A DNA stretch of 64,000 nucleotides from Clostridiales bacterium (GCA_004557125.1 SFET01000004.1:92390-156389); one strand, 5' to 3'; positions 46,111 through 55,418 are shown, counted from the stretch's first letter. Notes: generated by a model not told the origin, from the letters alone. Numbers and translations are program-made.

Positions 46111-46863
46111 TCAGCCGCATATGACCTCGATTCCGTTCTGGGCGAAGCGATCGGCATAGGCGGCGTGCACCTCCCGCGTGGTCACCAGCTTGGGAATGGC
46201 GTCGATGGGACAGAACTGCACATAGGTGCGCTTGTTGAATTTGGAGGCGTCGGCCAGACAGTAAAACACCTTGGAATTGCGCAGAAGGTGCTGAAAGAGC
46301 GTGAGCTGCAGCTGCATGCGGATGGAGTAGCCGAATTCAAAGTCGATTCCGTTGACGGTCACGAAAACCTTGTCGAAGTACAGCCGCTTGAGCAGCTGCA
46401 TGGTGTACTCGTCCAAAGTTTCCATATAATCCGCTTCCACGCGCACCTCGCCGCCCAGCAGGGAGAGCTTGACCCCTTCCAGCCGCGTCAGTTCATGCAT
46501 GACGTCCAGATTGATGGTCATGATCGTCAGGTTCTTCTTGCCCTGCAAATGCCGCGCCAGGCAGGTGCAGGTGGTTCCGGAGCCGAGGAAGATGATGTCC
46601 CCATCGTGGATCTCCGCCGCAGCCGCCGTAGCGATGCGCTCCTTCTCCTCCATGTGGGAAGGAAGGGACGGCCGGGGCGCGGCGGCGCAGAGCTGCACAT
46701 AGCCGTGAGAGCGGCGCACCAGGCCGCGTTCTTCCAGATCGTTCAGATCCCGGCGCACGGTTGCGAGGGACGCCCCCGTCACCGGCTGAAGCTGTGCAGG
46801 GGAGGTGATCTGAACCTGGGACAGGTATTCCAAAATGCGCGCTTCACGCTCAGCCTGATACAT
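46111..46863 (-). CDS. DeoR-family transcriptional repressor
   Basis: A 250-residue regulator: N-terminal DeoR HTH (ILEYLSQVQITSPAQLQPVT then LATVRRDLNDLEERGLVRR, residues 8-45) and a C-terminal sugar-phosphate-binding domain with GDIIFLGSGTTCTCLARHL and the later DKVFVTVNGID. The ATG at 46863 has GGAGG 5 bases upstream. It is divergent from the sugar operon starting with the kinase and probably represses it until a phosphorylated sugar binds. Confidence 0.9.
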   Translation of the reverse strand: MYQAEREARILEYLSQVQITSPAQLQPVTGASLATVRRDLNDLEERGLVRRSHGYVQLCAAAPRPSLPSHMEEKERIATAAAAEIHDGDIIFLGSGTTCTCLARHLQGKKNLTIMTINLDVMHELTRLEGVKLSLLGGEVRVEADYMETLDEYTMQLLKRLYFDKVFVTVNGIDFEFGYSIRMQLQLTLFQHLLRNSKVFYCLADASKFNKRTYVQFCPIDAIPKLVTTREVHAAYADRFAQNGIEVICG

Positions 46864-46892
46864 AGCCACCTCCAAAGTCATGTGGTGAAAAA

Positions 46893-46921
46893 AGTATACT
46901 TCATAAATGCGCAAAAGTCAA
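46893..46921 (-). promoter_or_regulatory. Promoter of the DeoR gene
   Basis: On the minus strand TTGACT (46921-46916), 17-nt spacer, TATACT (46898-46893). Confidence 0.65.
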
Positions 46922-46924
46922 GCA

Positions 46925-46966
46925 AAATGATTGAAATTAATCGTATAAGATGTAATTAAATCATTT
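46925..46966. repeat. Inverted repeat in the divergent DeoR-kinase control region
   Basis: AAATGATT (46925-46932) and AATCATTT (46959-46966) are perfect inverted copies 26 bases apart. They lie between the two divergent promoters, a good position for a DeoR operator. Confidence 0.45.
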
Positions 46967-47010
46967 CGTAGAAAAACATGAATTGCGACAAGTTTTTTAA
47001 TTTGACGCTA

Positions 47011-47038
47011 TTGACAAAAACAGGTGGGTATGTATAAT
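47011..47038 (+). promoter_or_regulatory. Promoter of the sugar operon
   Basis: TTGACA (47011-47016), 16-nt spacer, TATAAT (47033-47038), 47 bases before the kinase ATG. Confidence 0.75.
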
Positions 47039-47084
47039 AAAAGGAGAGAATAAAAAACGCAATGTTTACGTTACGGGTGGAGAT

Positions 47085-48596
47085 ATGGCGAAGTATTACA
47101 TGGGAATTGATTTGGGAACCTCCAGTGTTCGGTCGTTTTTGATCGAATTTGATCAAAAACAATCATATGTCGCCGGAGAGAACTATGATGTCATCATTCC
47201 TCAGCTGGGCTATGCGGAGCAGGACCCTCAACTGTGGTACGAAAAGACGGTTCGGGTCGTGCGCAGCGTGCTGGCGCAGAGCGGGATCGATCCCCGTGAA
47301 ATTGTGGCAATTTCCTTCTCCGGTCAGATGCACGGCCTGGTTGCGCTGGATCGGAATTGCGAACCGGTGATGAACGTGCCCCTGTGGCTGGATCAGCGCA
47401 GCGCGGATGAACTCCCGGAAATCTATGAAATTCTGGGGGAGGAGCGCGCGCGGGACTGCCTGCAGAACCGGATTGGCACCGGCTTTCTGCTCTCCTCGCT
47501 GTACTGGACCAAAAAGCGGCGCCCGGAGATCTACGCGCGCATCGATCGCGTGCTTCTGCCCAAGGATTACATCAAATTCCGCCTCTGCGGCCGCGCGGTT
47601 ACCGACTACTCCGATGCTGCCGGGAGCCTTGCGTTTGACAATGTGCACATGACCTGGTCGGATCCCGTGATTGCGGCGCTGGGCCTGCGGCGGGAGATCT
47701 TCCCGGAATGCCTGCCCTCCACGGAGGTGGTGGGGCATGTGACGGCGGAAGCGGCGCGGGACATGGGCCTGTGCGAGGACACGCTTGTGGTCAACGGCGG
47801 CTCCGACCAGTGCATGCAGGCCATCGGCAACGCGGTGGTGGAGGACGGCGTGTTCGCCTGCAACATCGGCACCTCGTCGCTGATTACCACTGCGGCCCGA
47901 CGCCCTCTTTACGATCCTCAGCTGCGCACCAACACCTTCGCTCACGCCCTGCCGGGCTGCTGGAGCGTCATGGCGGCCTGCCTCAACGGCGGCAGCGTGC
48001 TCAAATGGCTGACGCAGAAGATCTTCCGGGGGGAGAGCTACGAGGAGATCAACCGCATGGTGGAACAGCGCCCCTGCGGCTCCAATGGATTGTTCTTTCT
48101 GCCCTACATGGCGGGGGAGCGCACGCCGCACATGGATCCCCGCGCGCGGGGCGTGTACTTCGGCCTGAATCTGGACCACGGCCGGGCGGACATGGCCCGG
48201 GCGCTGATGGAGGGCATCGTGTTTGGCCTGAAGGACGGCCTGAACGTCCTGGAGGAGATCGGCATTCCCTGCAAGCGCATCGTGGCCGCCGGCGGCGGCG
48301 CGCGCAGCGACGTCTGGCTGCAGATCCAGGCGGATATCTTTGAAAAGGAAGTTTACCGCAGCGCATCCAAGGAGCAGGCATGCCTGGGCGCGGCGATCAC
48401 CGCCGCAGTCGGTGTGGGCAGCTATGCGGATTACAACGCGGCCTGCGCGGCCTGCGTGGAGTCCTCCCGGCAGATCTTCACGCCGAAGGAGGAAAATGTG
48501 CGCGTGTACCGGCAGATGTATCCCATCTTCCGGGAGCTCTACGCCAGCAACAAGCACAACTTTGAAGCCATCAGCGGCGTATTTCAGGTGAAATGA
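47085..48596 (+). CDS. xylB: FGGY-family carbohydrate kinase, xylulokinase type
   Basis: A 503-residue sugar kinase phosphorylating a pentulose or related polyol/ketose. FGGY features are GIDLGTSSVRSFLIEFD (phosphate-binding), SFSGQMHGLVALD, LWLDQRSADELPE, the xylulokinase-like LLPKDYIKFRLCGRAVTDYSDAAG, and the C-terminal VAAGGGARSDVWLQIQADIF. GTGGAG precedes the ATG. Length matches XylB. Its position with two permeases and an aldolase also recalls LsrK, but the sequence motifs favour D-xylulose-like substrates. Confidence 0.88.
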   Translation: MAKYYMGIDLGTSSVRSFLIEFDQKQSYVAGENYDVIIPQLGYAEQDPQLWYEKTVRVVRSVLAQSGIDPREIVAISFSGQMHGLVALDRNCEPVMNVPLWLDQRSADELPEIYEILGEERARDCLQNRIGTGFLLSSLYWTKKRRPEIYARIDRVLLPKDYIKFRLCGRAVTDYSDAAGSLAFDNVHMTWSDPVIAALGLRREIFPECLPSTEVVGHVTAEAARDMGLCEDTLVVNGGSDQCMQAIGNAVVEDGVFACNIGTSSLITTAARRPLYDPQLRTNTFAHALPGCWSVMAACLNGGSVLKWLTQKIFRGESYEEINRMVEQRPCGSNGLFFLPYMAGERTPHMDPRARGVYFGLNLDHGRADMARALMEGIVFGLKDGLNVLEEIGIPCKRIVAAGGGARSDVWLQIQADIFEKEVYRSASKEQACLGAAITAAVGVGSYADYNAACAACVESSRQIFTPKEENVRVYRQMYPIFRELYASNKHNFEAISGVFQVK

Positions 48597-48659
48597 ATTG
48601 TGTGAATTGCAAGGGGTGACCTATGCCGCCCCTTACAATAAAATAAAGGAGGAAAGACT

Positions 48660-49703
48660 ATGAAGAAGGTTCTTGCACTCGTGTTGTCCCTCATGTTGGT
48701 GATCTCCCTTTGCGCAGTCGCATCTGCGGAAGCAGAGTGGCATCTGGGCATTTTGGTCCACGGTCTCGAAAATGAGTTCTGGGCACAGGAAGCCAACGGC
48801 GCGATCCTGTTCGCGGATACCCATGACGACGTTGATTATCAGGTAATGGTGACCGACGGCGACGACAACAAGGAAAACCAAGCCATCCGTGACTTCATCG
48901 CCCAGTACGGCGATCATGCGATCTTCGTAACGGACGTTGCTTCCACCGCAAACAGCATCAACGCAGTTGAGATCTGCGAAGAGGCCGGCTGCTATGTGAC
49001 CGTCCTGTGGCAGCATGCCGAGGGCCTCGAGGTCAAGGATTACGATCACTTCGCCGCGTTCCTGACCGCCGATGACTTCACCTCCGGCTACACCACCGCC
49101 AAGTATCTGTTCGACAAGATGGGCGGCGAAGGCAAGGTCTGCGCGCTGTACGGCGTACAGGGCGAGGACTCCGCGGCCAACCGCTATCGCGGCTTCCAGG
49201 CGGCCCTGGAGGAGTATCCGAACATCGAGATGCTGGATATGCAGGTCGCTTCCTGGAGCCAGGATCAGGCCATGAGCTTCACGCAGACCTGGCTGTCCAC
49301 CTATGATGACATTGACGCCATCTGGTCCGCCAACGACACCATGGGCCTGGGCGCCATCGAGGCTCTGAAGCTGGAAGGCAAGAACGGCCAGGTGCTGGTC
49401 AACGGCATCGACGGCATCGCCGCCGCCTATGACGCGGTGCTCGCCGGCGACATGACCTGCTTCATCGCCAACAACGGCTGGATGCTGATGGGCTACGGCG
49501 CGGCCTATGCCTATGAGGCGGCTGTGAACGGCGTGAAGGTGGATCGTCCGGTCATCCAGATCAACACGCCCCTCGTCACCGGTGACAACGTTGAGGAGAT
49601 GAAGGCTCAGTTCATCGACGGCAAGCCGGATTATGACTTCAACGACCTCAGCTTCTGCGTGATGGCGGACTATGAGTCCTTCGAGGAGATGGCGGCCCAG
49701 TAA
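48660..49703 (+). CDS. Sugar ABC transporter substrate-binding protein (ribose-type)
   Basis: A 347-residue extracellular sugar-binding protein of the Peripla_BP_4 family. The signal peptide ends ASA-EAEW. The mature start HLGILVHGLENEFWAQEANG and later DIDAIWSANDTMGLGAIEAL are typical of ribose/AI-2/galactose binders. GGAGG lies upstream. It is followed by a stable stem-loop, then permease and ATPase genes. The ligand is not predictable from these residues. Confidence 0.9.
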   Translation: MKKVLALVLSLMLVISLCAVASAEAEWHLGILVHGLENEFWAQEANGAILFADTHDDVDYQVMVTDGDDNKENQAIRDFIAQYGDHAIFVTDVASTANSINAVEICEEAGCYVTVLWQHAEGLEVKDYDHFAAFLTADDFTSGYTTAKYLFDKMGGEGKVCALYGVQGEDSAANRYRGFQAALEEYPNIEMLDMQVASWSQDQAMSFTQTWLSTYDDIDAIWSANDTMGLGAIEALKLEGKNGQVLVNGIDGIAAAYDAVLAGDMTCFIANNGWMLMGYGAAYAYEAAVNGVKVDRPVIQINTPLVTGDNVEEMKAQFIDGKPDYDFNDLSFCVMADYESFEEMAAQ

Positions 49704-49734
49704 GCTGCTGCGAAGCTGTTGAAGAAACAGACGC

Positions 49735-49772
49735 AAGTACAGTTCATCCCCTTCCGGGGATGAACTGTACTT
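49735..49772 (+). terminator. Stem-loop after the sugar-binding-protein gene
   Basis: AAGTACAGTTCATCCCC and GGGGATGAACTGTACTT are perfectly complementary around a TTCC loop, without a real U-tract. This likely stabilises the binding-protein mRNA and reduces readthrough into the permease gene. Confidence 0.75.
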
Positions 49773-49885
49773 CATAAAGGGCGGCCTGAATTCCGAATAT
49801 GCCGCGGAGGAGGCGCGCAGCGCCGCCTGCGTCAGATAACGGCAATATCTGATCGCTGTAATCTTTACCAGGAGGAAGAACAAAC

Positions 49886-50911
49886 ATGAACCACATCAAA
49901 AAGAGGGATCCGAGCTCAATGACGGTTGCGGAGCAGTTCGTCGCAAAGGTCGAAAAAGAATCCCGCAGCAGTTTGATCCGCGTCTATGCTCCGATGATAT
50001 TGCTGGTTGTCATGACCATATTTTTCTCGATCTACGACAGTCACTTCTTTTCGCTCAAAAATATCCTGAATATCCTTCAGCAGATGTCCGTACCGCTGAT
50101 TCTGGCAACGGGCCTGACCTTTGTATTGCTCATCGGCAGAATTGACCTCTCTGTGGAGGGCGTAATGGGCTTTGTGGGATCCTGCATGGCTCTTCTGATT
50201 CTCAACGACCGCAACACCAACAACTGGGGCGTGTGGGGCGTGCTTCTGCCCATCGCCATCGGCATCGCCTACGGCTTCATCACAGGCTTTCTGCACGTGA
50301 AGCTGCGCATCGCCTCCTTCATCATCACCTATGCGACCGGCACGATCATCAAGGGCATCGCCGTACTGCTCTACGACAGCCGCGCGGCCCGCGTGCAGGC
50401 GCAGTGGATGCAGGACTGGTCCATGGCCAGCTTCCTGGGCATCCCGCTCATCACCTGGATCGCCTTTGCGTTCTTCCTGGTGTGCACCATTATTCTGAAT
50501 TATACTGCATTCGGACGCGCAGTCTACGCCATCGGCGATAATGAAGCTGCGGCGCGCGCATCCGGCATCAATGTGGATCGTGTAACGATAAAGGTATTCG
50601 GCCTGAGCAGCATCGCGGCAAGTCTCGCGGGCTTTGTGGCGCTGATTCGTCTGAAGTTCGGCCAGGCGTCCCTGGGCGACGACCAGATGTTCCCCTGCAT
50701 TACGGCGCTCGTGGTGGGCGGTACCTCGCTGAGCGGCGGCAAGGGCGGCATGCTGCAGACGATGGTCGGCATCCTGATCTATATGGAGCTTTTGAACTTC
50801 CTGACCATCATCGGCGTGGATGCAAACTACAAAAAGGCTCTCCAGGGCATCATCATCATCATCGCCGTGGCGCTCACCCTGACGCGCGACCGCAAGACCA
50901 TTGCCAAGTAG
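49886..50911 (+). CDS. Sugar ABC transporter permease (RbsC type, 1)
   Basis: A 341-residue membrane permease with about eight hydrophobic segments. The family signature GRAVYAIGDNEAAARASGINVDR (split here as AVYAIGDNEAAARASGI) and the C-terminal ALVVGGTSLSGGKGGMLQT are diagnostic for the ribose/xylose/AI-2 branch. AGGAGGAAG precedes the ATG. It starts the membrane part of the importer, followed by the ATPase and a second distinct permease. Confidence 0.92.
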   Translation: MNHIKKRDPSSMTVAEQFVAKVEKESRSSLIRVYAPMILLVVMTIFFSIYDSHFFSLKNILNILQQMSVPLILATGLTFVLLIGRIDLSVEGVMGFVGSCMALLILNDRNTNNWGVWGVLLPIAIGIAYGFITGFLHVKLRIASFIITYATGTIIKGIAVLLYDSRAARVQAQWMQDWSMASFLGIPLITWIAFAFFLVCTIILNYTAFGRAVYAIGDNEAAARASGINVDRVTIKVFGLSSIAASLAGFVALIRLKFGQASLGDDQMFPCITALVVGGTSLSGGKGGMLQTMVGILIYMELLNFLTIIGVDANYKKALQGIIIIIAVALTLTRDRKTIAK

Positions 50912-50925
50912 GAGGGGGAAAACGC

Positions 50926-52452
50926 ATGGAAAAAGAACTGTTGTTTAAAACCCACGACGTTGGAAAGATTTACGGCAGCAACACTGTGCTTCAGGGGATC
51001 AACGTCGAGATCAATCGCGGAGAGATCATTGGACTGATCGGCGAAAACGGTGCGGGCAAATCCACACTTCTGAAGATCATCGCCGGCGTGGAAAAGCCCT
51101 CCATGGGCACGATGGAAATGAACGGAAAGCCCTTCCAGGCATCCTCCATGATGGATGCAAACCGCCAGGGCATCGGCATGGTGTTCCAGGAGCAGTCGCT
51201 GATCAGCAACCTCACCGTCGCCCAGAACATCTATCTCGGTCGTGAAAAGGATTTTGCCAGAGGCAACCTCATCAACTGGGGCGAGATGAACAAGAGCGCG
51301 CGCAAGGTGCTGGACGCCATGGGCCTGCAGAACATCTCTGCCAAGGCAAAGGTGCGCGATATTTCCTTTGCGATGCGCCAGATGGTGGAGATCACCAAGG
51401 TGTTCGACATCGTCTCCGAGACCGCCAACAATCGCGCGCTGATTCTGCTGGACGAGCCCACCACCGTGCTCTCCGACGCGGAAATGAAGGTGCTCTTTGA
51501 CAAGGTGCGCCAGATGAAGGAGATGGGCAATTCCGTCATCTTCATCTCCCACCGCCTCCAGGAGGTGCTGGAGATCACCGACCGCATCTACGTGTTCAAG
51601 GACGGCAAGCTCACCGCCGAGGTGGACACGCCCGGTGCGGACGAGGGCCTGCTGTATGAGAAGATGGTCGGCCGCGAGACCGACGGCGAGTACTACGTCT
51701 CCGTGCGGCAGACCGTTCCGACGGAGGATGTGGTGCTGGAGTGCGAGAATCTGAGCATGTTCGGTTCGTTCAAGGACGTATCCTTCAAGCTCCACAAGGG
51801 CGAGGTGCTCGGCCTGTGCGGCGTGGAGGGCTCCGGCAAGGAGGACGTCTGTGCCGTGCTCAGCGGAGACGAGGCCAAGACCGGCGGCACAATCCGCGTC
51901 GACGGCAAGGAGATGAACTTTGCATCTCCCAGTGACGCGCGCCGTGCGGGCATCCTCTCGGTTCCCCGGGATCGCCGCGAGGAGGGCATGATCGGCATCC
52001 TCTCCCTGTGCGAGAACATCTCCATCTCCAACTACCAGAAGAATGCAAGCCATCGCCTGATCTCCAACCGCCGGCAGAACGAGAATGCCCGCAAGTGGAT
52101 TCAGGAGCTGGGCATCAAGTGCTCCGGCGTGGATCAGCGCATCAACAACCTCTCCGGCGGCAACGCGCAGAAGGTCATCTTTGCCCGCGTTCTGGACAGC
52201 GAATGCCCGATCCTGATTCTGGATCATCCCACCCGCGGCGTGGACATCGGCGCAAAGGGCGATATTTACGGCCTGATCCGCTCTATCACAGAAAAGGGCT
52301 TCTCCGTGCTGCTGATGGGCGATACGCTGGACGAGTGCCTGGGCCTCTCCAGCCGCATCATCGTCATGAAGGACGGACTGGTCTGCGGTGAATTCGACTG
52401 CCCGGTGGATGGCAAGCCCGACCAGGTTGACGTGGTCAAACTGATGCTTTAA
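50926..52452 (+). CDS. Sugar ABC transporter ATP-binding protein with two ATPase domains (RbsA type)
   Basis: A 508-residue ATPase with two nucleotide-binding halves. The first has Walker A GENGAGKSTLLKII, Walker B ALILLDEPTTVL and SHRLQE. The usual LSxGxxQ signature is degenerate in the first half (DISFAMRQMVEI). The second half has GVEGSGKEDVCA in place of a canonical Walker A and LSGGNAQKVIFARVL as a normal signature, with ILDHPTRGVD where the Walker B Glu is replaced by His. So, as in RbsA/XylG, one site is likely degenerate. It serves both neighbouring permeases. Confidence 0.93.
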   Translation: MEKELLFKTHDVGKIYGSNTVLQGINVEINRGEIIGLIGENGAGKSTLLKIIAGVEKPSMGTMEMNGKPFQASSMMDANRQGIGMVFQEQSLISNLTVAQNIYLGREKDFARGNLINWGEMNKSARKVLDAMGLQNISAKAKVRDISFAMRQMVEITKVFDIVSETANNRALILLDEPTTVLSDAEMKVLFDKVRQMKEMGNSVIFISHRLQEVLEITDRIYVFKDGKLTAEVDTPGADEGLLYEKMVGRETDGEYYVSVRQTVPTEDVVLECENLSMFGSFKDVSFKLHKGEVLGLCGVEGSGKEDVCAVLSGDEAKTGGTIRVDGKEMNFASPSDARRAGILSVPRDRREEGMIGILSLCENISISNYQKNASHRLISNRRQNENARKWIQELGIKCSGVDQRINNLSGGNAQKVIFARVLDSECPILILDHPTRGVDIGAKGDIYGLIRSITEKGFSVLLMGDTLDECLGLSSRIIVMKDGLVCGEFDCPVDGKPDQVDVVKLML

Positions 52453-52467
52453 AGGGGGGCGACAGAT

Positions 52468-53436
52468 ATGGAGAAAACCAAGACCCGCGCGTCTTCCGTG
52501 AAGACCTTTCTGATTCATAACAGCTACATACTGAGCGCCGTGCTGGTGGTCGTGGCGTTTTATCTGATCAACCACAGCTTCCTGTCTCTGTACTCGCTGC
52601 AGAACATGTCCCTGGAGATTGCGCCGCTGCTTCCCATGGCCTGCGGCATCGGCTTTGTGCTCTATACGGGCAGCATCGACCTGTCCATCGGCGCGGTTGC
52701 CTCCGCGACCTGCGTCATCACCGGCACCTATATCACCAAGACCGGCCACTGGATGATTCTGTACATGCTGGCCTTCGGCGTATTGATCGGCCTGATCAAC
52801 GGCACGCTGGTTTCCCGGCTGAAGCTGCCGTCGTTCATCGTCACGCTGTGCGCGCAGAGCGTCTACCGCGCGATGGCGATCATCATTTCCAATGGGTGCT
52901 CCAACACCATCCCCATCAAGCAGCGCTACATCGTCAACTGGGCGACCGAGAAGTTCCTCAAGTTCCCGATCATCCTGTGGATTTCCATCGTGCTGATGCT
53001 GCTGGCGCTGTTGATTGAGCGCAAGACGGAGCTGGGCAAGTCCATCTTCGCGGTGGGCGCCAATGAGCGCGCCGCGCGCCTGGCGGGCGTCAATACCGCG
53101 GTCGTCAAGACCATGGCCTTTGTGCTGTGCAGCCTGGGCGCCTCCATCGGCGGCATCATGTACGCCTACAAGCTCAAGAGCAGCGTGCCCACCATCGGCG
53201 ACAACCTGTACATGATGGCCATCTCCTCGGTGGCGCTGGGCGGAACGCTGTTCTCCGGCGGACGCGGCAGCGCGCTGCGCACGCTGGTCGGCGTGGTCAC
53301 GGTCATCTCGATCTCCTCGGGCATGAACATGGCGGGCGTCGATCCGCTGTGGAAGGAAGTCGTATTCGGCGTGGTGCTCATCGCCGCCGTCGCCATCAAC
53401 AGCGAAAAGGGCGGCCGCGACCTCATCATCAAGTAA
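52468..53436 (+). CDS. Sugar ABC transporter permease (RbsC type, 2)
   Basis: A 322-residue permease, clearly different from the one at 49886. It has IFAVGANERAARLAGVN and SSVALGGTLFSGGRGSALRT as family motifs, and about eight helices. AAAGGGGGG lies upstream. Two unlike permeases with one double ATPase is the arrangement of Lsr (AI-2), rhamnose and erythritol importers, in contrast to ribose systems with a permease homodimer. Confidence 0.92.
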   Translation: MEKTKTRASSVKTFLIHNSYILSAVLVVVAFYLINHSFLSLYSLQNMSLEIAPLLPMACGIGFVLYTGSIDLSIGAVASATCVITGTYITKTGHWMILYMLAFGVLIGLINGTLVSRLKLPSFIVTLCAQSVYRAMAIIISNGCSNTIPIKQRYIVNWATEKFLKFPIILWISIVLMLLALLIERKTELGKSIFAVGANERAARLAGVNTAVVKTMAFVLCSLGASIGGIMYAYKLKSSVPTIGDNLYMMAISSVALGGTLFSGGRGSALRTLVGVVTVISISSGMNMAGVDPLWKEVVFGVVLIAAVAINSEKGGRDLIIK

Positions 53437-53457
53437 ACTCTGGGGGAGGCATACATA

Positions 53458-53859
53458 ATGGGCAGCATCTATGGAATCCACCACATCTGCGTCAATACGC
53501 CTGAAATCGACCGGAGCATCGCCTTCTATCGCGATCTGATCGGCTTTACGCTGCTGGGAAGGGAGAGCTGCACCTTTGGCGAATATGCCATGCTGCGGCT
53601 GAACGATTCCCGGCTGGAGCTGATTCAGCCGAAGAATCCGGATGCGAACAGCTTCGGCAACTGCGGATCGCTGACCCACTTCGGCCTGGCCGTGCGCGGC
53701 ATTGACGAAGTGGTGGCGGATCTGCGGGCGAAGGGCGTCCAGTTTCTCAACGAGGAGATCGACGATTGCGACGAGCCCATGGGCGGACTGCGCGCCATCT
53801 CCCTGCTGGGCCCCAGCGGAGAAGCCATCAACCTGTATGAATTCAAGCGGGACTTTTAA
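53458..53859 (+). CDS. VOC/glyoxalase-fold metalloprotein
   Basis: A 133-residue VOC protein with two beta-alpha-beta-beta-beta units. Candidate metal ligands match glyoxalase I-like enzymes: His in IHHICVNT, Glu in SRLELIQP, His in LTHFGLAV and Glu in INLYEFK. The pattern SIAFYRDLIGFTLLGRE is typical. GGGGGAGG precedes the ATG. Lying between a sugar importer and deoC, it may epimerise, isomerise or cleave a sugar intermediate or detoxify a ketoaldehyde; the reaction is unknown. Confidence 0.85.
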   Translation: MGSIYGIHHICVNTPEIDRSIAFYRDLIGFTLLGRESCTFGEYAMLRLNDSRLELIQPKNPDANSFGNCGSLTHFGLAVRGIDEVVADLRAKGVQFLNEEIDDCDEPMGGLRAISLLGPSGEAINLYEFKRDF

Positions 53860-53889
53860 ATGTGCAACTGAAGGAGCGTGTATTGTTTT

Positions 53890-54540
53890 ATGAAGGCAAG
53901 CGATCTGGCAAAGTACATCGACCACACCCTGTTGAAGCCCGACGCCAGTGCGGCGCAGATCCGGAAGATCTGTGATGAGGCAAAGGAGTACCACTTCGCA
54001 TCCGTATGCGTCAATCCCAGCCGCATCGCCCTGGTGGCGGCGGAGCTGGCCGGCAGCGGCGTCACGCCCTGCTGCGTCGTCGGCTTCCCGCTCGGCGCAA
54101 TTCCCAGCGAGAGCAAGGCTGCGGAAACCGCCGTCGCCGTGAAGAATGGCGCAGGAGAAATCGACATGGTCATCAACATCGGCGCGGCCAAGGATGGCGA
54201 CTGGGCGCTGGTGGAGAGCGACATCGCGGCGGTTAAGGCGGCCTGTGGACCGGCCAAGCTGAAGGTCATCATCGAAACCTGCCTGCTGACCGACGAGGAG
54301 AAGGTCAAGGCCTGCATCGCGGCGAAGAACGCAAACGCGGACTTTGTCAAGACCTCCACGGGCTTTTCCAAGGCCGGCGCAAAGGTGGAGGACGTGCGCC
54401 TGATGCGCGAAACCGTCGGCCCGGACATGGGCGTAAAGGCTGCGGGCGGCATTCACAACCGTGCGGAAGCGGAGGCCATGATCGCCGCCGGAGCAACCCG
54501 CATCGGCGCCAGCAGCGGAATCGCCATTGTGACGGAATGA
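53890..54540 (+). CDS. deoC: Deoxyribose-phosphate aldolase
   Basis: Class I aldolase splitting 2-deoxyribose-5-phosphate into acetaldehyde and glyceraldehyde-3-phosphate, or a related deoxy sugar phosphate. The Schiff-base lysine is in DFVKTSTGFS, with a second Lys in MGVKAAGGIHN, and YIDHTLLKPDA opens the protein. Length of 216 residues is standard. ATG 53890 is preferred although AAGGAG sits 13 bases away; GTG 53878 is too close to it. In this operon DeoC may act after the FGGY kinase. Confidence 0.93.
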   Translation: MKASDLAKYIDHTLLKPDASAAQIRKICDEAKEYHFASVCVNPSRIALVAAELAGSGVTPCCVVGFPLGAIPSESKAAETAVAVKNGAGEIDMVINIGAAKDGDWALVESDIAAVKAACGPAKLKVIIETCLLTDEEKVKACIAAKNANADFVKTSTGFSKAGAKVEDVRLMRETVGPDMGVKAAGGIHNRAEAEAMIAAGATRIGASSGIAIVTE

Positions 54541-54568
54541 CGAAAAGAAATGCGAATGGATGAGATCT

Positions 54569-55417
54569 ATGACGAATGAAGAATTGGCGCTTCTCAAGCG
54601 CAACTCGGCCAGGATCCGCGCATGTGTGCTCCGCGTGCTCAAACAAAAAAAGGGCGGACATTTGGGCGGCTCTCTGTCCATCGTGGAGGTGCTCTCCACC
54701 CTCTATACCCGGTACATGCGCTTTGACCCGGCCAACCCCCAGGATCCCGACCGGGACTATCTCGTGCTCTCCAAGGGACATGCGGGCCCCGGACTCTACT
54801 CCACGCTGAGCGTGTTCGGCTTCTTCCCGGAATCGGAGCTGTCCACCATGAACGAGGGCGGCACGCGCTTTCCCTCGCACCCGGACCGCACCCGTACGCC
54901 CGGCGTCGATGCGACCACCGGCTCCCTGGGTCAGGGCATCTCCGTGGCTGCGGGACTGGGCTATGCGCTGAAGCTGGAGAAGAGGGATCAGTACGTCTAC
55001 GCCATCGTGGGCGACGGCGAGATCAATGAAGGCCAGTGCTGGGAGGCGTTCCAGTTTATCGCCAATTACCGGCTGAATCACGTGATCGTACTGATCGATA
55101 ACAACAAGCGCCAGCTGGACGGCTATACGAAGGACGTGATGAATCCCTTCGATATTGCCCGTAAGATGGAGGCCTTCGGCTTTGCGGTGCGAACGGCGGC
55201 CGGCGCGGACGAAGCGGACATCGCCGATGCCATCGATTGGGCCAGGGGCGTTCAGAATCAGGCCGTGTGCATCGTTCTGGATACGGTCAAGGGCCAGGGC
55301 GTGCCCTACTTTGAGGAGATGGCGGACAACCATTCCGTGAAGTTCACGGAAGCGGACATCGCCCAGGTGGATGCGGCGCTCAGCAGCCTGGAGAAAATCG
55401 CAGGGGGTGAGGACTGA
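54569..55417 (+). CDS. Transketolase, N-terminal subunit
   Basis: The thiamine-diphosphate-binding half of a split transketolase, about 282 residues. It shows HLGGSLSIVEVLSTLY, VLSKGHAGPGLYSTL, TTGSLGQGISVAAGLG and the TPP motif GDGEINEGQCWEAFQF with NN later (DNNKRQLDG). The start is ATG 54569 or 54560. The C-terminal subunit follows 1 base after its stop. Together they interconvert pentose and hexose phosphates, fitting the kinase upstream, which could make xylulose-5-phosphate. Confidence 0.92.
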   Translation: MTNEELALLKRNSARIRACVLRVLKQKKGGHLGGSLSIVEVLSTLYTRYMRFDPANPQDPDRDYLVLSKGHAGPGLYSTLSVFGFFPESELSTMNEGGTRFPSHPDRTRTPGVDATTGSLGQGISVAAGLGYALKLEKRDQYVYAIVGDGEINEGQCWEAFQFIANYRLNHVIVLIDNNKRQLDGYTKDVMNPFDIARKMEAFGFAVRTAAGADEADIADAIDWARGVQNQAVCIVLDTVKGQGVPYFEEMADNHSVKFTEADIAQVDAALSSLEKIAGGED

Positions 55418-55418
55418 T

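Noticed and set aside
50827..54699. 1290-residue open frame on the minus strand
   Set aside because: It is the exact antisense of an importer, VOC and deoC genes with clear motifs; His/Ala/Gln-rich low-complexity translation is typical of GC-rich shadow frames.
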